Both the position numbers and the translations under genes were made by a program. The notes below the pieces were generated by a model, which saw only the letters and a program-made list of their open reading frames with translations, was not told the origin of the DNA and did not search any database. A DNA stretch of 64,000 nucleotides from Akebia trifoliata (taxonomy: Eukaryota; Streptophyta; Magnoliopsida; Ranunculales; Lardizabalaceae). The DNA lies in NCBI GenBank assembly GCA_017979445.1, contig CM030718.1, forward strand, positions 13,680,760-13,744,759. Reading direction: 5' to 3'. This document shows positions 11,330-21,980 of this stretch, one piece after another (the first letter of the stretch is position 1; every line of letters begins with the position of its first letter).

Positions 11330-12005
11330 CACCTATATACCTCTCGAGCGTACTTAATTAGACGATACGTGGTGACTTGGTTTGATATACTGTATAGGTG
11401 ATAATTTAAAACTTCAACTCACTTCTCTGAAGCCAAAAGCAGCCAGTTTAATCCCCAGTTGAGAGGTGGCGCACGATGTTGAGCAAGGGCCCACTTAAAT
11501 ACCTCTCGTCTAGAATAGATGTAGTCTATCCCCCTCATACAGTAGGGTACAGCGGGACAGGATCTCGCTTAGGTACTGGTTTTGACCAAGAAGTGCAATT
11601 GATGTACTTGGATTATCTTTTACATACCTACGGGTTCGAGTCAAGAGTTGTAGCTTTCATAAATGGTTTGGCATCCCATGAAGGGACTGACCACGTACTA
11701 GTACCACGTTGGCAATCGGGACATGTGACTGTGTGGCTCACAATAGGTCAAAGGCTTAAGTCGCTCCAGCCTGGGTGCATCGATATACCTTTCAGAGTCA
11801 CTTGACCAGACAATACTGATGCCCCAGTTTGATATACCCTAAGATACGTGACTGGAGTTGTGATTTTTATGAATGACGTCTCATTCCTGAAAAGACTGGG
11901 CCATGCACTAGTGCCACATTGGCTATACGGGACGTGCAAGCGTGTAAAGCAATAAACGTGCTAGTGGTGTGTGCAAAGCAGGGTGGGGTGTGCCCGGGGC
12001 TTTTT
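11330..12005. repeat. Leader block of E1 with internal diverged repeats
   Basis: This block recurs in E3 (33060-33780, reverse) and E6 (62980-63670), always on the antisense side of the element. It contains diverged sub-repeats: 'TATATACCTCTCGAG' phrases near 11331, 11490 and 11780, and two versions of a 'GTTGTAGCTTTCATAAATGG ... CACGTTGGC' segment near 11648 and 11845. Each version holds a palindrome: GTACTAGTAC (11695-11704) and GCACTAGTGC (11905-11914). A weaker relative lies in E4 near 51920-52190. Confidence 0.7.
11476..11805 (+). CDS. Antisense open reading frame in E1 leader (109 codons), unknown
   Basis: It is open for 109 codons on the strand opposite to the element's genes, starting MLSKGPLKYLSSRIDVVYP and ending in IDIPFRVT. 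The same frame is open at the same length in E3 (33588 to 33259) and is broken by a frameshift in E6 (63157-63381). No known family, signal peptide or membrane segment. Between the E1 and E3 copies I count about 19 residue-changing and 11-12 silent differences, a ratio only slightly below neutral expectation, so it may be chance openness of a conserved DNA block. Tat-type elements are known to carry extra antisense frames, but those I know lie near the 3' LTR. Confidence 0.3.
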   Translation: MLSKGPLKYLSSRIDVVYPPHTVGYSGTGSRLGTGFDQEVQLMYLDYLLHTYGFESRVVAFINGLASHEGTDHVLVPRWQSGHVTVWLTIGQRLKSLQPGCIDIPFRVT

Positions 12006-12239
12006 CAAACAAATGGGCCCATGGGTCGATTAAACCATACAAACAAAGGTATGCATTGATCAAAAAAACATATCCATATGGTTCAATTTAAAATTAAAGT
12101 ATACACATCTCAAGCACATATCAATGGTACATTAATCAATGAATATAACATGGAATAACTGATTCAAGTCAATATTAAAATAAACACACAATTTTTTTTT
12201 TTTTATAGTCCAAGTCAAATCGATTTGTTTTTTTTTTAT

Positions 12240-12345
12240 AATCCAATCAAAGGTAATTTTGGGGTAACCCTAACCAAATCGAGATTCCAAATAATATTGT
12301 ACTAAAAATGGGATTATAATCGTTGAAATAATGAGCCATGATCAT
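12240..12345 (+). repeat. Inverted-repeat arm A in E1 leader
   Basis: Reads 'ATAATCCAATCAAAGG ... ACCCTAACCAAATCGAGATT ... ATCGTTG'. The reverse complement of 14150-14260 is a diverged copy with the same order of phrases. The E3 leader has the same pair. Confidence 0.55.
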
Positions 12346-13970
12346 CCTTAAACAAATTGAAGAGAGAAAAAAAAATATTTTTTAGAAAAGAAATTGACTT
12401 TTATTTTACCAAGCAACACAAAAAAAAAAAACTTCTTTTTTATTTTTTTTTATTTTTATAAAAAAAAAAAAAACACGAAATCCTAATAAAAATTTAGCCA
12501 ACAAGTGGATCGTTATTGGCATACCATCTTTTACTAGGGTCACCCCAATTTCTATGTAAATCATTAAATAATTACTATAATTAAGGTGACATTAGAGCAA
12601 TTGGCGTGTCAATAAAAATTCACAAAGAGACCGAAACTGTTCTCTATTTAGTCATAAAGGGAGCTTTCAGTAGTTCCTTCGTTTTTTTTTTTTTTTTTTT
12701 AAATCTCTATATGTTTTATCCTTTTTTATTTTTTTTTAACTCAATCTGACTTGACGAACTCAACACAACCTAGGGCAACACACATGGTTATGTCCTGTCA
12801 AGATTAGATACAATTAGAATCAAATCTCTAAATTTTCTCCTCCAATCCATCTAAAATTAGATCCATTTCAGAGCGATCCTATCACAAAAGAACTTCATCA
12901 ACCATAGTCAGGTTATCACCATGTCCAAATAATTTGCGCTGTCACTACAACACTCAATTTGAAAGTAGATTGGAAAAATACTTCGGTTTACAGCGTTGAT
13001 TGGTGGCCAATTTATGCTGCCATTGCCGCACCCAATTTGAGGTCAGATCGAGGAAGATAGAAACTTCAAGTAAATAAATCAATTCTTTTTTATCTTTCCT
13101 AAATAATCTTGATGACACAAAGATAGAGAACAATGATCTATTCAGATTTTTTCCTTTTTTTTATATATTTAAAAAAAAAAAAAAATAGATGAGAGATCGA
13201 GAACAGAAAAACGTCATAGATCTGTCAACAGTGCTGTTAGGATTTTAAGGATGAAACATCATCATCTTCATCTTTAGAATCGGATCAAACCCAAATCTTG
13301 ATGATAGAAATCGATGAAGGGGTTCTACCTTAATGTAGGAGCTTCTTGTAAAGCTTCAAAGATGTAACGATAGATTTTGGCTGCAACTTAAGCTTTTAAG
13401 ATGAACAATGGCCAACGTTTCATAGGATGAGAAGATTTATTCACTTCAAATCGAGGGTTTACCTTTGTTCACAACCAGCGACCTTGAATTCTTCCTTCGA
13501 CAACCAACAGAAAGGTTGATTAAAAACGCCCAAGATCACGTCGAGTTTTGAGGGAAACTGATAATCTTTAAGATTTGATCTTTACCAAGAGGAAACGATA
13601 ACTTCGATCGGACTGAGATTTCAGCCGATCGATTGGAGATTACATAGATCTCTGTTGGAGAACGAATGAAACCAAGTGGACCTTTTAAGAAGATGGTGTG
13701 TGAAAAAAAAGAGGATTTATTTTACGCATGACACACTACTCACAATCAGCAACGTTGATGCTGTCAAAGGGGTGTGAGAAAAAAAACAAATATTTTGTTT
13801 AGAAAGAAAATCTACACACGCCTAGTATACTTGCTGTTAACAGAACCTAGAAAAAAAAACTATTTATATTTTGTTTTTTTTTCATATTTTTTTGTATTTT
13901 TTTTTAATTCTCTTTTATTCTTATTGCCTTCTTGCTGTCAATGGGCACGCCTAGTATAAAAACAAATTAT

Positions 13971-14001
<31 letters not shown>

Positions 14002-14149
14002 AAAAGAAAAGAGAGAGAAAAAAAATAAAAATTAACCAATTGATTAAACACTTAAAAACTAAAAAAAATATTGTCCAAGGATCAATTGCACACACCTAAA
14101 AAATCTACACACGTTTCTAAAAAAAATTCAATAAAAAGGAAAAAAAAAA

Positions 14150-14260
14150 TCGTCGTCCAACCGTCATCAATCCATCTTCAATAAAACCATCCCTTTTGAA
14201 ATCTCGCATTATTTAGGGTCATTCCGAATGGCTTTCAATTGAACCATAAAAAAACGATAA
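14150..14260 (-). repeat. Inverted-repeat arm B in E1 leader
   Basis: The reverse complement reads 'ATGGTTCAATTGAAAGCC ... GACCCTAAATAATGCGAGAT ... GACGGTTG', matching arm A at 12240-12345. The arms are about 1.8 kb apart. Confidence 0.55.
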
Positions 14261-14433
14261 TATGCAAAAGCAGAATATCCATAATTCAAGCACACAATCA
14301 ATAATTGAATGAAAAAAAGAAGGATAAAAACCAAAAATATAAACAAGCAAACCAATAACTAGAAATAAAAATAGTCTAGGTCATTTTCGCAATGCTCCCA
14401 AGCTTGGGGTTTTTCAAGTTTGATCCTCAATGA

Positions 14434-14451
14434 TCTCCAGTGGAGTCACCA
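14434..14451 (-). promoter_or_regulatory. PBS of E1
   Basis: The minus strand reads TGGTGACTCCACTGGAGA, two changes from TGGCGACTCCACTGGGGA, one base after the LTR end. Confidence 0.8.
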
Positions 14452-14452
14452 C

Positions 14453-16175
14453 TGAAAGTGCCCTCGATCCGTGAGGTGAGCGGATCCGCTTTTGACCTTT
14501 GAGATTTGGGAGTCGCCACCTAGTTATTACTATCTAAGAACCAAATATAGACTCGGAAAGAATAAAAATAACTAATCTACTAAAAAAAACTGAGTCCGGG
14601 GATCACATTACAGGGTTGGAAGGTGTTAGGTACCAACCCCGCCCGGCCAATGCCGGTCTCTACTTATCCCAAATAAGACTACATTGCTAACAAAAAAAAC
14701 CTAGATAGAAAAAGATAGAAAAGAAAGAAAAAAAAATAAAAGAAATTTTACCTTCGAACGCAACAATTCGATTCCCTCAGATCTGATAAAACCACTCCTT
14801 GTACCGTACTCCTTGCTTCGTTCTGTCTCCAGATCTGATTTCAGATCTCCAAGGCAAGGTATCTCTTTCTTAGATCTGGATTCTTTGAATTTTTTTATAG
14901 ATTTTGGGGTGTTTTTGAAGGGCTTCTAGGTGTTTTTCAAGCTAAAATCGAATTATGGGTGTTAGGTAAGGAGTTGGGACTTCAAAATTAGGATTTATGG
15001 GAGGCTAGGGAAGTTTTTTGACCTACTTCTCTTAGGATTTTTTATTGGATACGAAAATAGGGTGTAGGGACCCCTATTTATAGGTTTTTTTTAGTGTTTG
15101 TTTAGATAGAATTAATGTTTAATTATAATTCTTTCAGTTAGAGTTATATTTTAATTAAAATTATTTTAGGTAGAGTTATATTTTAGTTAGAATTCTATTA
15201 AATAGAGTTATTATTTAATTAGGATTGTTAAATAGAATTATTGTTTAATTAGAACTCTATTAGAATTTTGACTTTTGGTCTTATTTGATTGACTTTAAGA
15301 TTTTGACTTTAGTCTTACTTGATTGACTTTAATATCTTGACTTTAGTCTTACTTGATTGACTTTAATTTTGAATTTAGTCTTACTTGATTGACTTTAATA
15401 TATTGACTTTAGTCTTACTTAATTGACTTTAATTTTTTGGAGAACCCCCCCTATTATATATTTAATTCTTTGGTCCCCTAAATAGAGGGGTCCTTGAATA
15501 AATATCTTGGCAACCATCAACAATTTTGCCTAAGAGGCTGATTGATCGATTTTTTTGGTTCAAATTTTTAAATTAATTTTATTAATGTTTCACTTTAATT
15601 ATTTAATATTTTATTTATTAATTTCAAAAATTTTAATTATAAAAATTATAAAATTATCGTTTTGCCCTCAGAGAAGATATTTTGTATTTCAAGTCGGTTT
15701 TTTATGTTCTAGGATGTTTTAGAATCGATTTTTCATAAGGAATTCAATGGAAATATTGGTTTATGTCATTTATAAAATTTTTTGTGTGGAATGGTCATGA
15801 ACTTTATGAGGGGTATTTTCGTAATTTTATCAAATTTTATAAACATTGGCGAAATGATTTATTTGATTTCGATTTGTTATTTTATGTGTTTGAATGGATT
15901 TTTCTAAGCATAACGTAAGCTCTAGGGATATTTTAAGGTTAGGGGTATTGTGATAATTTGATCATTTTTTAGTGATTTTTGTCGTGATGCTTCTTTTTGT
16001 CTGAAAAATGATGATTTTTAAGCTTTTGGGGTTATATTTTTCTAACGTAGCGTGGTTTTTAAGATTTTGTTAGTTTGAGATATCTCATCCTGATTTCTGA
16101 AACACATCTAGTAACAAATAAAGCATTGAAATAATCATCCATCATTGGGAACCGTTGCGATCAGGTTGACGAGTT
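14453..16175 (-). repeat. 5' LTR of E1, outer end missing
   Basis: Same sequence as the 3' LTR from TGAAAGTG at 14453 to GACGAGTT at 16175; then similarity stops about 36 bp before the expected TGTCTACA terminus. Contains the end hairpin (14466-14486, mismatched), PBS-core copy (14509-14519), constant-loop hairpin (14611-14619 with 14633-14641, one C-A mismatch) and TATA box (minus TATAAATA, 15075-15082) followed by the GGGGTCCCTACACCCTATTT start region. Confidence 0.85.
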
Positions 16176-18800
16176 ACAAAAAAACTCTTTATTAACATCT
16201 ACTATTTTGTTCTTATACATCAAGTTGGACCCACTACTCAAGCCACAGTTCAATTTTTTTTTTCTGTGAATTAGACACCAATTTGGATGATTAGAGCCTC
16301 ATGAGTAGAATCCAGTAGTTGAAGAGTTTGAAAATTGTAAAGTCCAAGAGTTGAAGGAATTTGAAGAAGTGTTGAAGAAAATCAACCTTCAAAAATCAAA
16401 AAGATTATTTCCACCATATAATGATCAGAATTGATAACGATCTCTAATCTGTATATAGCAACCAAAATAAATAGCGATCTTTGATTGCTATATAACATAT
16501 AGTGATCAGACATCTGATTTGTGATTCCTTAACCATCCTTGTTTTTCTTGATTCGATTATTTTGTTTCTTTGTAAGATTTGCCCCTCTACAACTCTATAC
16601 ATAAAAAGGAGGGGTCTCCATTAAGATAATGGAAAAGGGAAGAAAAAAAAGAAGTTTTAGTCTGGGAGTCTTATAGATTTTAAGAGAGAAATTTAAAAAT
16701 AGAGAGCGAGAATTTAAATCTTGTGATTTTCTCAGATCTTGAAAGAATTCTCACTAATCATCATAGAGATCTTTGTAACGAGCATTTTTCTCAATGAATA
16801 AATAAGAGAAAGAAATTTATTCAAATATGTGAAAATCTATCCAAATCAGAAAATGTAAGATTAAATTTATGGTAGAATTCAGATAATTTTAGTTTTTGAA
16901 CTTTAATTCTCATTCTTCATCATTAAATTCGAATTTTCAACGTGGATTTCAATTTCTTTATTTATAGATTTGTTTTTCACTGTCAAATGGATTTCTTGAT
17001 TATTGAGTTTAGTATTTCATCGTCAATTTTGATTTCTAACATAAAAAATTGATTTCTTACAATCAGAGAACTTACTAATTTAGTCTGAAACTCTGTTTCA
17101 TATTCAATTAAGATGTAAATTTTAATTTGGCCTCAAATCTTGGAGTTTAAAAAATTCAAAATCTAAAATCCAAAATATAGCTGATCACCTTACTATTTGC
17201 AAAATTGGATCTTCAATACTTTCTACTTGTAGTGAAGAGAGATCAATCAATAATTCTTTCTACTATCCGCAATCCAATATCTATTCATCCATTCACATAC
17301 CACATCATCATATCGTTCGTGATCAGATGGGGGAACAAAAAGGGTATTTCCATGGAGATGATCTTTGTTGTCATCGATTCCACTTCATAGTTTTTTGAAT
17401 TTTTTTATATTTCCTTGATTTACATTCATATTTAGTGATTCTGAACTTGTATTGTTTCTATTTTAGTTTCAATTTTGTTTTCGTGAAATTGTCTTCCTTG
17501 TTTTAGATTTCTTACTTATAATTATCACTATGTAATGATCTTGAAATCGTTATATATATCGATAAGAGTAAATAACAATCTTTGATCGCTATATGATGAT
17601 GAAAATAAAATTTTTTATTTTCAAAATTCAATTGTTTTCCCTTGTTTCTTCTTCTTTTTTGTTTAATATTTCTTCCTTGCTTATTATTTCTAGTGTTTTT
17701 CATTTCCTTTTCTTGTTTGTTTTTCTTTTTTGTGGCTTCGATTTGACTGATGATTGAGAGTTGAGTAATACCCTACATTTTTCTTTCGAAATATATTATC
17801 ACTCAAGTGATATCATTATTTTGTCACTTTTTCTCTTGAGAGAATCGGGAACTTAGCTTGATGCTACTTGAGTGATAACATTTTATTCTTTATAAAGTGT
17901 TATGCTTCCCAATTTTCTGTTTACGCACTTGTTTGTCAGAGTTTATAAAGTGGCACCAACCATGTTACTATGTTGTTTTAAATTTTGAAACAAAAAAAAG
18001 TGTAGATTTGCTTATAATTTGATAAAGGACAAAAATATTTTCAAAATTAAATTTTTCTGAGAATGTGCATGTTCCACAAGGGACTCCTTTATTCAAAAAG
18101 GATAAAAAATTATTAAAAATGTTAGTATCCATAAAAAAAATCAGGTTACCTCAATTTCAACAATGATTCAAATATTTCAAAGCACTTTTAATGTTCCAAC
18201 ATAGGTGGATGCATCCGCACTGTACAAGATGTTGATACCAGCAATGTACATGGTGTTCCAAATTAGCCAACTTCATGAAAAATTCTCATCAATGTTTGCC
18301 TAGGAAGGATTAAAATCCTAATGCCCATTTCAACAGTTAAATTGCCCTAAAATTTTCAATAATATTAAAAAATATTCAAATAAATTTCAAAAATGTGTCT
18401 TTTCGAAATTCTTCAAAAAAAATTGAATGTGGGTATTTTTTAAAAATAATTTCTTAACCTTCTTTAAGAGTGTTATACACATTGAATTTTCTTTAAAACA
18501 TTGAGCAGTGGAATGTTCAAACTTGAGATATACAAGCTAACAATGATCAATCTTTAAAAATACTAGATAATTTTTTTTTATGCTACAGGAATATAAAGTA
18601 ACATAATGAGAATTGAAAGCATATCATTCAGATTTATCAAATTTTAAACAATTTTCATATTCAAATATCCTTGGAGTATATTTTTTACAGGCTATGTCAA
18701 TTTCAAAAAGTAAATCCTATATTAACTAACCATTGAAGAACATCAGCCATTGGTGTAATTCCTTTTTCCAAATCTCTCACTACTTGTTCCACATTTACTA
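16176..18800. other. Spacer right of E1, no identified gene
   Basis: AT-rich. A TATA-like CTATACATAAAAAGGAGG near 16594 is followed about 200 bp later by AATGAATAAATAAGAG, a layout like the promoter and polyadenylation ends of an LTR, but I find no boundaries, PBS or coding domain. A near-palindrome ATAGCGATCTTTGATTGCTAT (16471-16491) recurs in variant form at 17572-17592. The 61-codon frame at 17205-17390 is not recognised. Confidence 0.3.
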
Positions 18801-18829
18801 AATCTCTTTTGCCTTCATCGACCATTTTC

Positions 18830-19660
18830 TAGTGGTTGAATTTTTTCCTCTTGGATCTCCTAGAGTTTGTTGTGGACATTGGCCATTTCAAGTATTATAG
18901 TCTCTTCTTGGATAACATGAAGGGCAATTTCTTCAGTGATGGTTTGAAATTGAGTATTTAGATGAGCAATGGCTTCTTCGATTTCTCTAAGTTAGGTAGA
19001 CAATCTTACGCATTTTTGAAGGGTGGATAGAAAATTTATTCTTTCTTGAAGTGTCTGGTTATGATGTTCTTTTTCAAGTTTATGTTCCTCAGACTTTTGC
19101 TCAAAAGAAGTTTTTGTTGTGGTATATTTCTCATTCAAGAATGACAATGAGTGTCTCAAAACATACAATTGATTCATCTTCCTAGCCCATTCCTTTTCCA
19201 CCATGAAGGAGTCTACTCTATGTTTCAGTGTAAAACAAGCCATGTCAACTTATAGCGTATAGCTTTTTGAAGAAGATATTTGACTTTGTGTTCTGGTCAG
19301 TCTCATAAATAGAATATTTTTTTATAGAGTTTGACAAATCCCTCCAATTGCACAAAGATTAATTTTATTGTGGACTCCGAGTAAATTATCCAATACATGT
19401 ACAAGAATTTTCACATCTTGAAGGAAAGTTGTAAAAAATCACGGGTATTTCTTTGATGCTTTCTTCATTTCTCTATCATAGAAGATTGGCTTTTGATCAA
19501 GAGCGAAAATCTTGACCAAATTGGTAGGAATATCATCAAGCAAGCATTTGTTAATTAACGAAAGAAAATCTTGAATTGCATTCCTTACTGAATTAGGAAC
19601 CAGGCTTGAGAGTAATCTGAGTAGGAATTCAAGATACTATACTACGTTTTATTAAACAAA
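18830..19660 (-). pseudogene. Decayed coiled-coil protein gene, family unknown
   Basis: A single reading frame on the minus strand stays protein-like for about 270 codons but is cut by about five stops. In order: 'AIQDFLSLINKCLLDDIPTN', 'LVKIFALDQKPIFYDREMKK', 'FTTFLQDVKILVHVLDNLLG', then the longest open piece (19243 to 18992, starting MACFTLKHRVDSFMVEKEWA), which is Lys/Glu-rich and coiled-coil-like, then 'LREIEEAIAHLNTQFQTITE' and 'ETIILEMANVHNKL'. An acidic stretch 'KDVFPTHFVDEDDDIQRAIL' near 20040-20110 may be an upstream exon. No frameshift was needed, which argues for a former host or captured gene, not chance. Confidence 0.45.
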
Positions 19661-20369
19661 ATTGCCCTTTAACATATGGAGAGTGTAAGAAATTACTAGA
19701 TGATTAAATACAAAAAAGACAAATGCGTATATGCTTACCGATGATGAGATAGATAGACCGATCATATTCGATGAACTGATGAATTAAGTATTTGAGAGTA
19801 TTGATGGTGTATTCATTGGTGCTTGCAAAACATCAAATTTGAGATGGATACTCGGATTTATTCAAAATTTTGAATGACAAAGGAAAATTACATCTGTAGT
19901 ATGAGATTCAGTACAAGCTTGTATTCTAGAAAATTGTAAAGAGTCCTGTAAAGAAAGAGTTTTTCATGATTAGAGTCTTAGGACATATCAGGTAATGGTT
20001 CTTGTATATATGCATTAACATATATATATATATGCAAGGATGGCTCTTTGAATGTCATCGTCCTCATCAACAAAATGTGTAGGAAATACATCTTTGACAT
20101 AATTAGTATCTTATTCACTCTCAGACCTCTAGAAAGTAGATTTTCCTATGTTTGTAACGATTATTTTTTCTTTTCCTTGAGCATTTGTTAAAGTAGTATT
20201 CTTTGGCTCAGTATGTGCATGCATGACATTCATTCAATAATAAAAGCATATTGAGGTCATATTTCTTGATCATTTGTTATAAATGCTTACCTAAGATACT
20301 TGAATGGCTTAAATTTCCCCTGTCAAAGTTTGATATGCACTACAATAAATTTTAGTGTTAGTGTTATGA

Positions 20370-21980
20370 CTGAAATAGTGTAGGTTAAATACCCCAAGTG
20401 CAAGGTTGTAACGAAGTAGGAAAATCTCAAGAGTCCGAGATCGATCCACTGAGATTATGTAAAAATTGAAATAAAATACAGATGAAGTGGAAAAAGATTT
20501 GACGTAAACTATTAAAATGATAATGTTCCATACTTTCGTATGAAACAAAAATTAAAGATTTAAAATAAAAAATTAAAATGTACTAAGGCATCTAGGATCC
20601 ACTCAAAAATCGCAATTTTATTCATTCAACATTTTTTTATAGGTTAGGTTCGAATAAAAATTCTCCCTAACCGGATTATATAACAATTAAACTAAAAAAA
20701 ATTATTTTCTAAAATATTTTGAAAAATATAAGATTGTCATGTGTAGCACATTCACATACCACAGGGATTTCTTATGCAATCAATATAACAATTATCCATA
20801 GTGAATAAATTTTTTTTCAAGCAGTCAATGTGATGATCGTAAATAAAAACTCTAAAAGAATGTATAGATATATAATTAAACAAAAATAATTAACTCAACT
20901 TAAATCAATCAAAAAAAAATATAAATATTAATCTACCATTGTTGATCGAAATAAAATTATAATCTTCAAGCTTCACCATTAGTCCTAACTAGGATTTTAG
21001 CCAACAATCTGCATAGACGAGTCCATCAAAATTATAGAATAAAAAATCTAGAAAAATAAACTAAAAGAAATTAAAGAGAGAGAGAGAGAGAGAGATTGGA
21101 GAGAAAAATAAAAGTGTAGAGAAATAAATAATGCTAGGAGAATAGAGTAAAATATAAATCAATTAAAATAGAAGATGAAAGATATGGTAGGAGAGATAAT
21201 TTAACAAGTGGAGGAAAGATAAAGAGAAATAGAAATAAGAAAGATATGGAGAGATGTATAGGATCTTTTAGAATAAGATAAAATAGGAGAAAATTTATTC
21301 TTTTACATAAGAGAATGTGCAGAGCTTTTCATTTTTTGAAAAAAAAATTATTTCTTAAGCCTTTCCTTTAACTTGTCTTATAATTGCTTCTCCATCCTTT
21401 TGTATGTTTTATTTTTCAAAAATCTATCTTTAGTTTTTTTCTCTCATTTTGAACCTCTAAAACTTGCAAAAAATAAAATTCAACTAATTAGGTCATATTA
21501 ATTAAATTAACATTAATTAATCATCATAAATTAAGGGTAAATATCATTAATTTGCACAATTATCAGTTAGTGTCGATTTCATGTATGCATACTTTGCATA
21601 TATCATTATATTCACCAAAATCAGTTGTTATATCCTATTTTAGGATAACTTCTTGTTGTCCATCCTCTTTCCTTTCTTATATTTCTTCCTACATCTCTAG
21701 TCCCTTTCCTAAACTTAACATTTTATCTTATCTTTCGTTTTGCTTTTCTTTGATTGTTTATTCTTCAACTTTTCCTTCTCAAATTTTTTCCATTCTTCTT
21801 TCTTGTTTTGATTATGCTTCTTCACTTTGTTTTTTTATGATAATGGACGTTTCTTCAATTTTTTCCAAGTTTGTTTGACTATTTTTCCCTGGAAGTCATC
21901 AAAGATAGTGTAAATGAAAATTTTAAAGTTTTATTTTGTCTAATTAAGTAATAACAAAACTTGTGTATGTGAATAATATC
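20370..21980 (-). repeat. Possible decayed solo LTR or retroelement fragment
   Basis: On the minus strand the phrase GTGGATCGATCTCGGACTC followed by TACAACCTTGCACTTGGGG (about 20445 to 20390) resembles the tail of Athila-type LTRs, which typically read '...GGATCGAnCCC...CTTG'. The E2 LTR has a parallel phrase near 23600. A GA repeat is at 21074-21094. No other end, PBS or PPT could be placed, so this is tentative. The frame at 21552-21878 (+) is low complexity. Confidence 0.25.

Larger units (their letters stand above)
12010..14430. other. AT-rich leader of E1
   Basis: No gene; the small frame at 13774-13959 is low complexity. A TA dinucleotide run lies at about 13971-13997 and A/T homopolymers throughout. 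Segments 12240-12345 and 14150-14260 are diverged inverted copies of each other. The last 80 bp before the PBS (14350-14430) match the start of the E3 leader. Confidence 0.6.
5806..16175 (-). mobile_element. E1: non-autonomous Tat-type LTR retrotransposon
   Basis: Minus-strand order is 5' LTR (16175 to 14453), PBS (14451 to 14434), long AT-rich leader, a block with an antisense reading frame, a short pol remnant, a conserved 3' region with hairpins, a 77-bp minisatellite, the polypurine tract and the 3' LTR (7548 to 5806). Gag, protease, RT, RNase H and integrase are absent from a 6.9 kb internal region, so it resembles a large retrotransposon derivative that moved with proteins from a relative. 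LTR, PBS and leader match those of E3. The candidate left target-site copy is CCATC (5801-5805); the right one cannot be checked because the outer end of the 5' LTR is missing. Confidence 0.8.

Noticed and set aside
16176..17700. Possible pararetrovirus or copia element
   Set aside because: TATA-like and polyadenylation-like motifs are present, but no RT, coat or movement motif and no tRNA-Met primer site was found.
17808..17880. Inverted 'TTATCACTCAAGT' and 'ACTTGAGTGATAA' pair as transposon ends
   Set aside because: Arms are only about 50 bp apart and short; no target-site copy or related sequence. Probably chance in AT-rich DNA.
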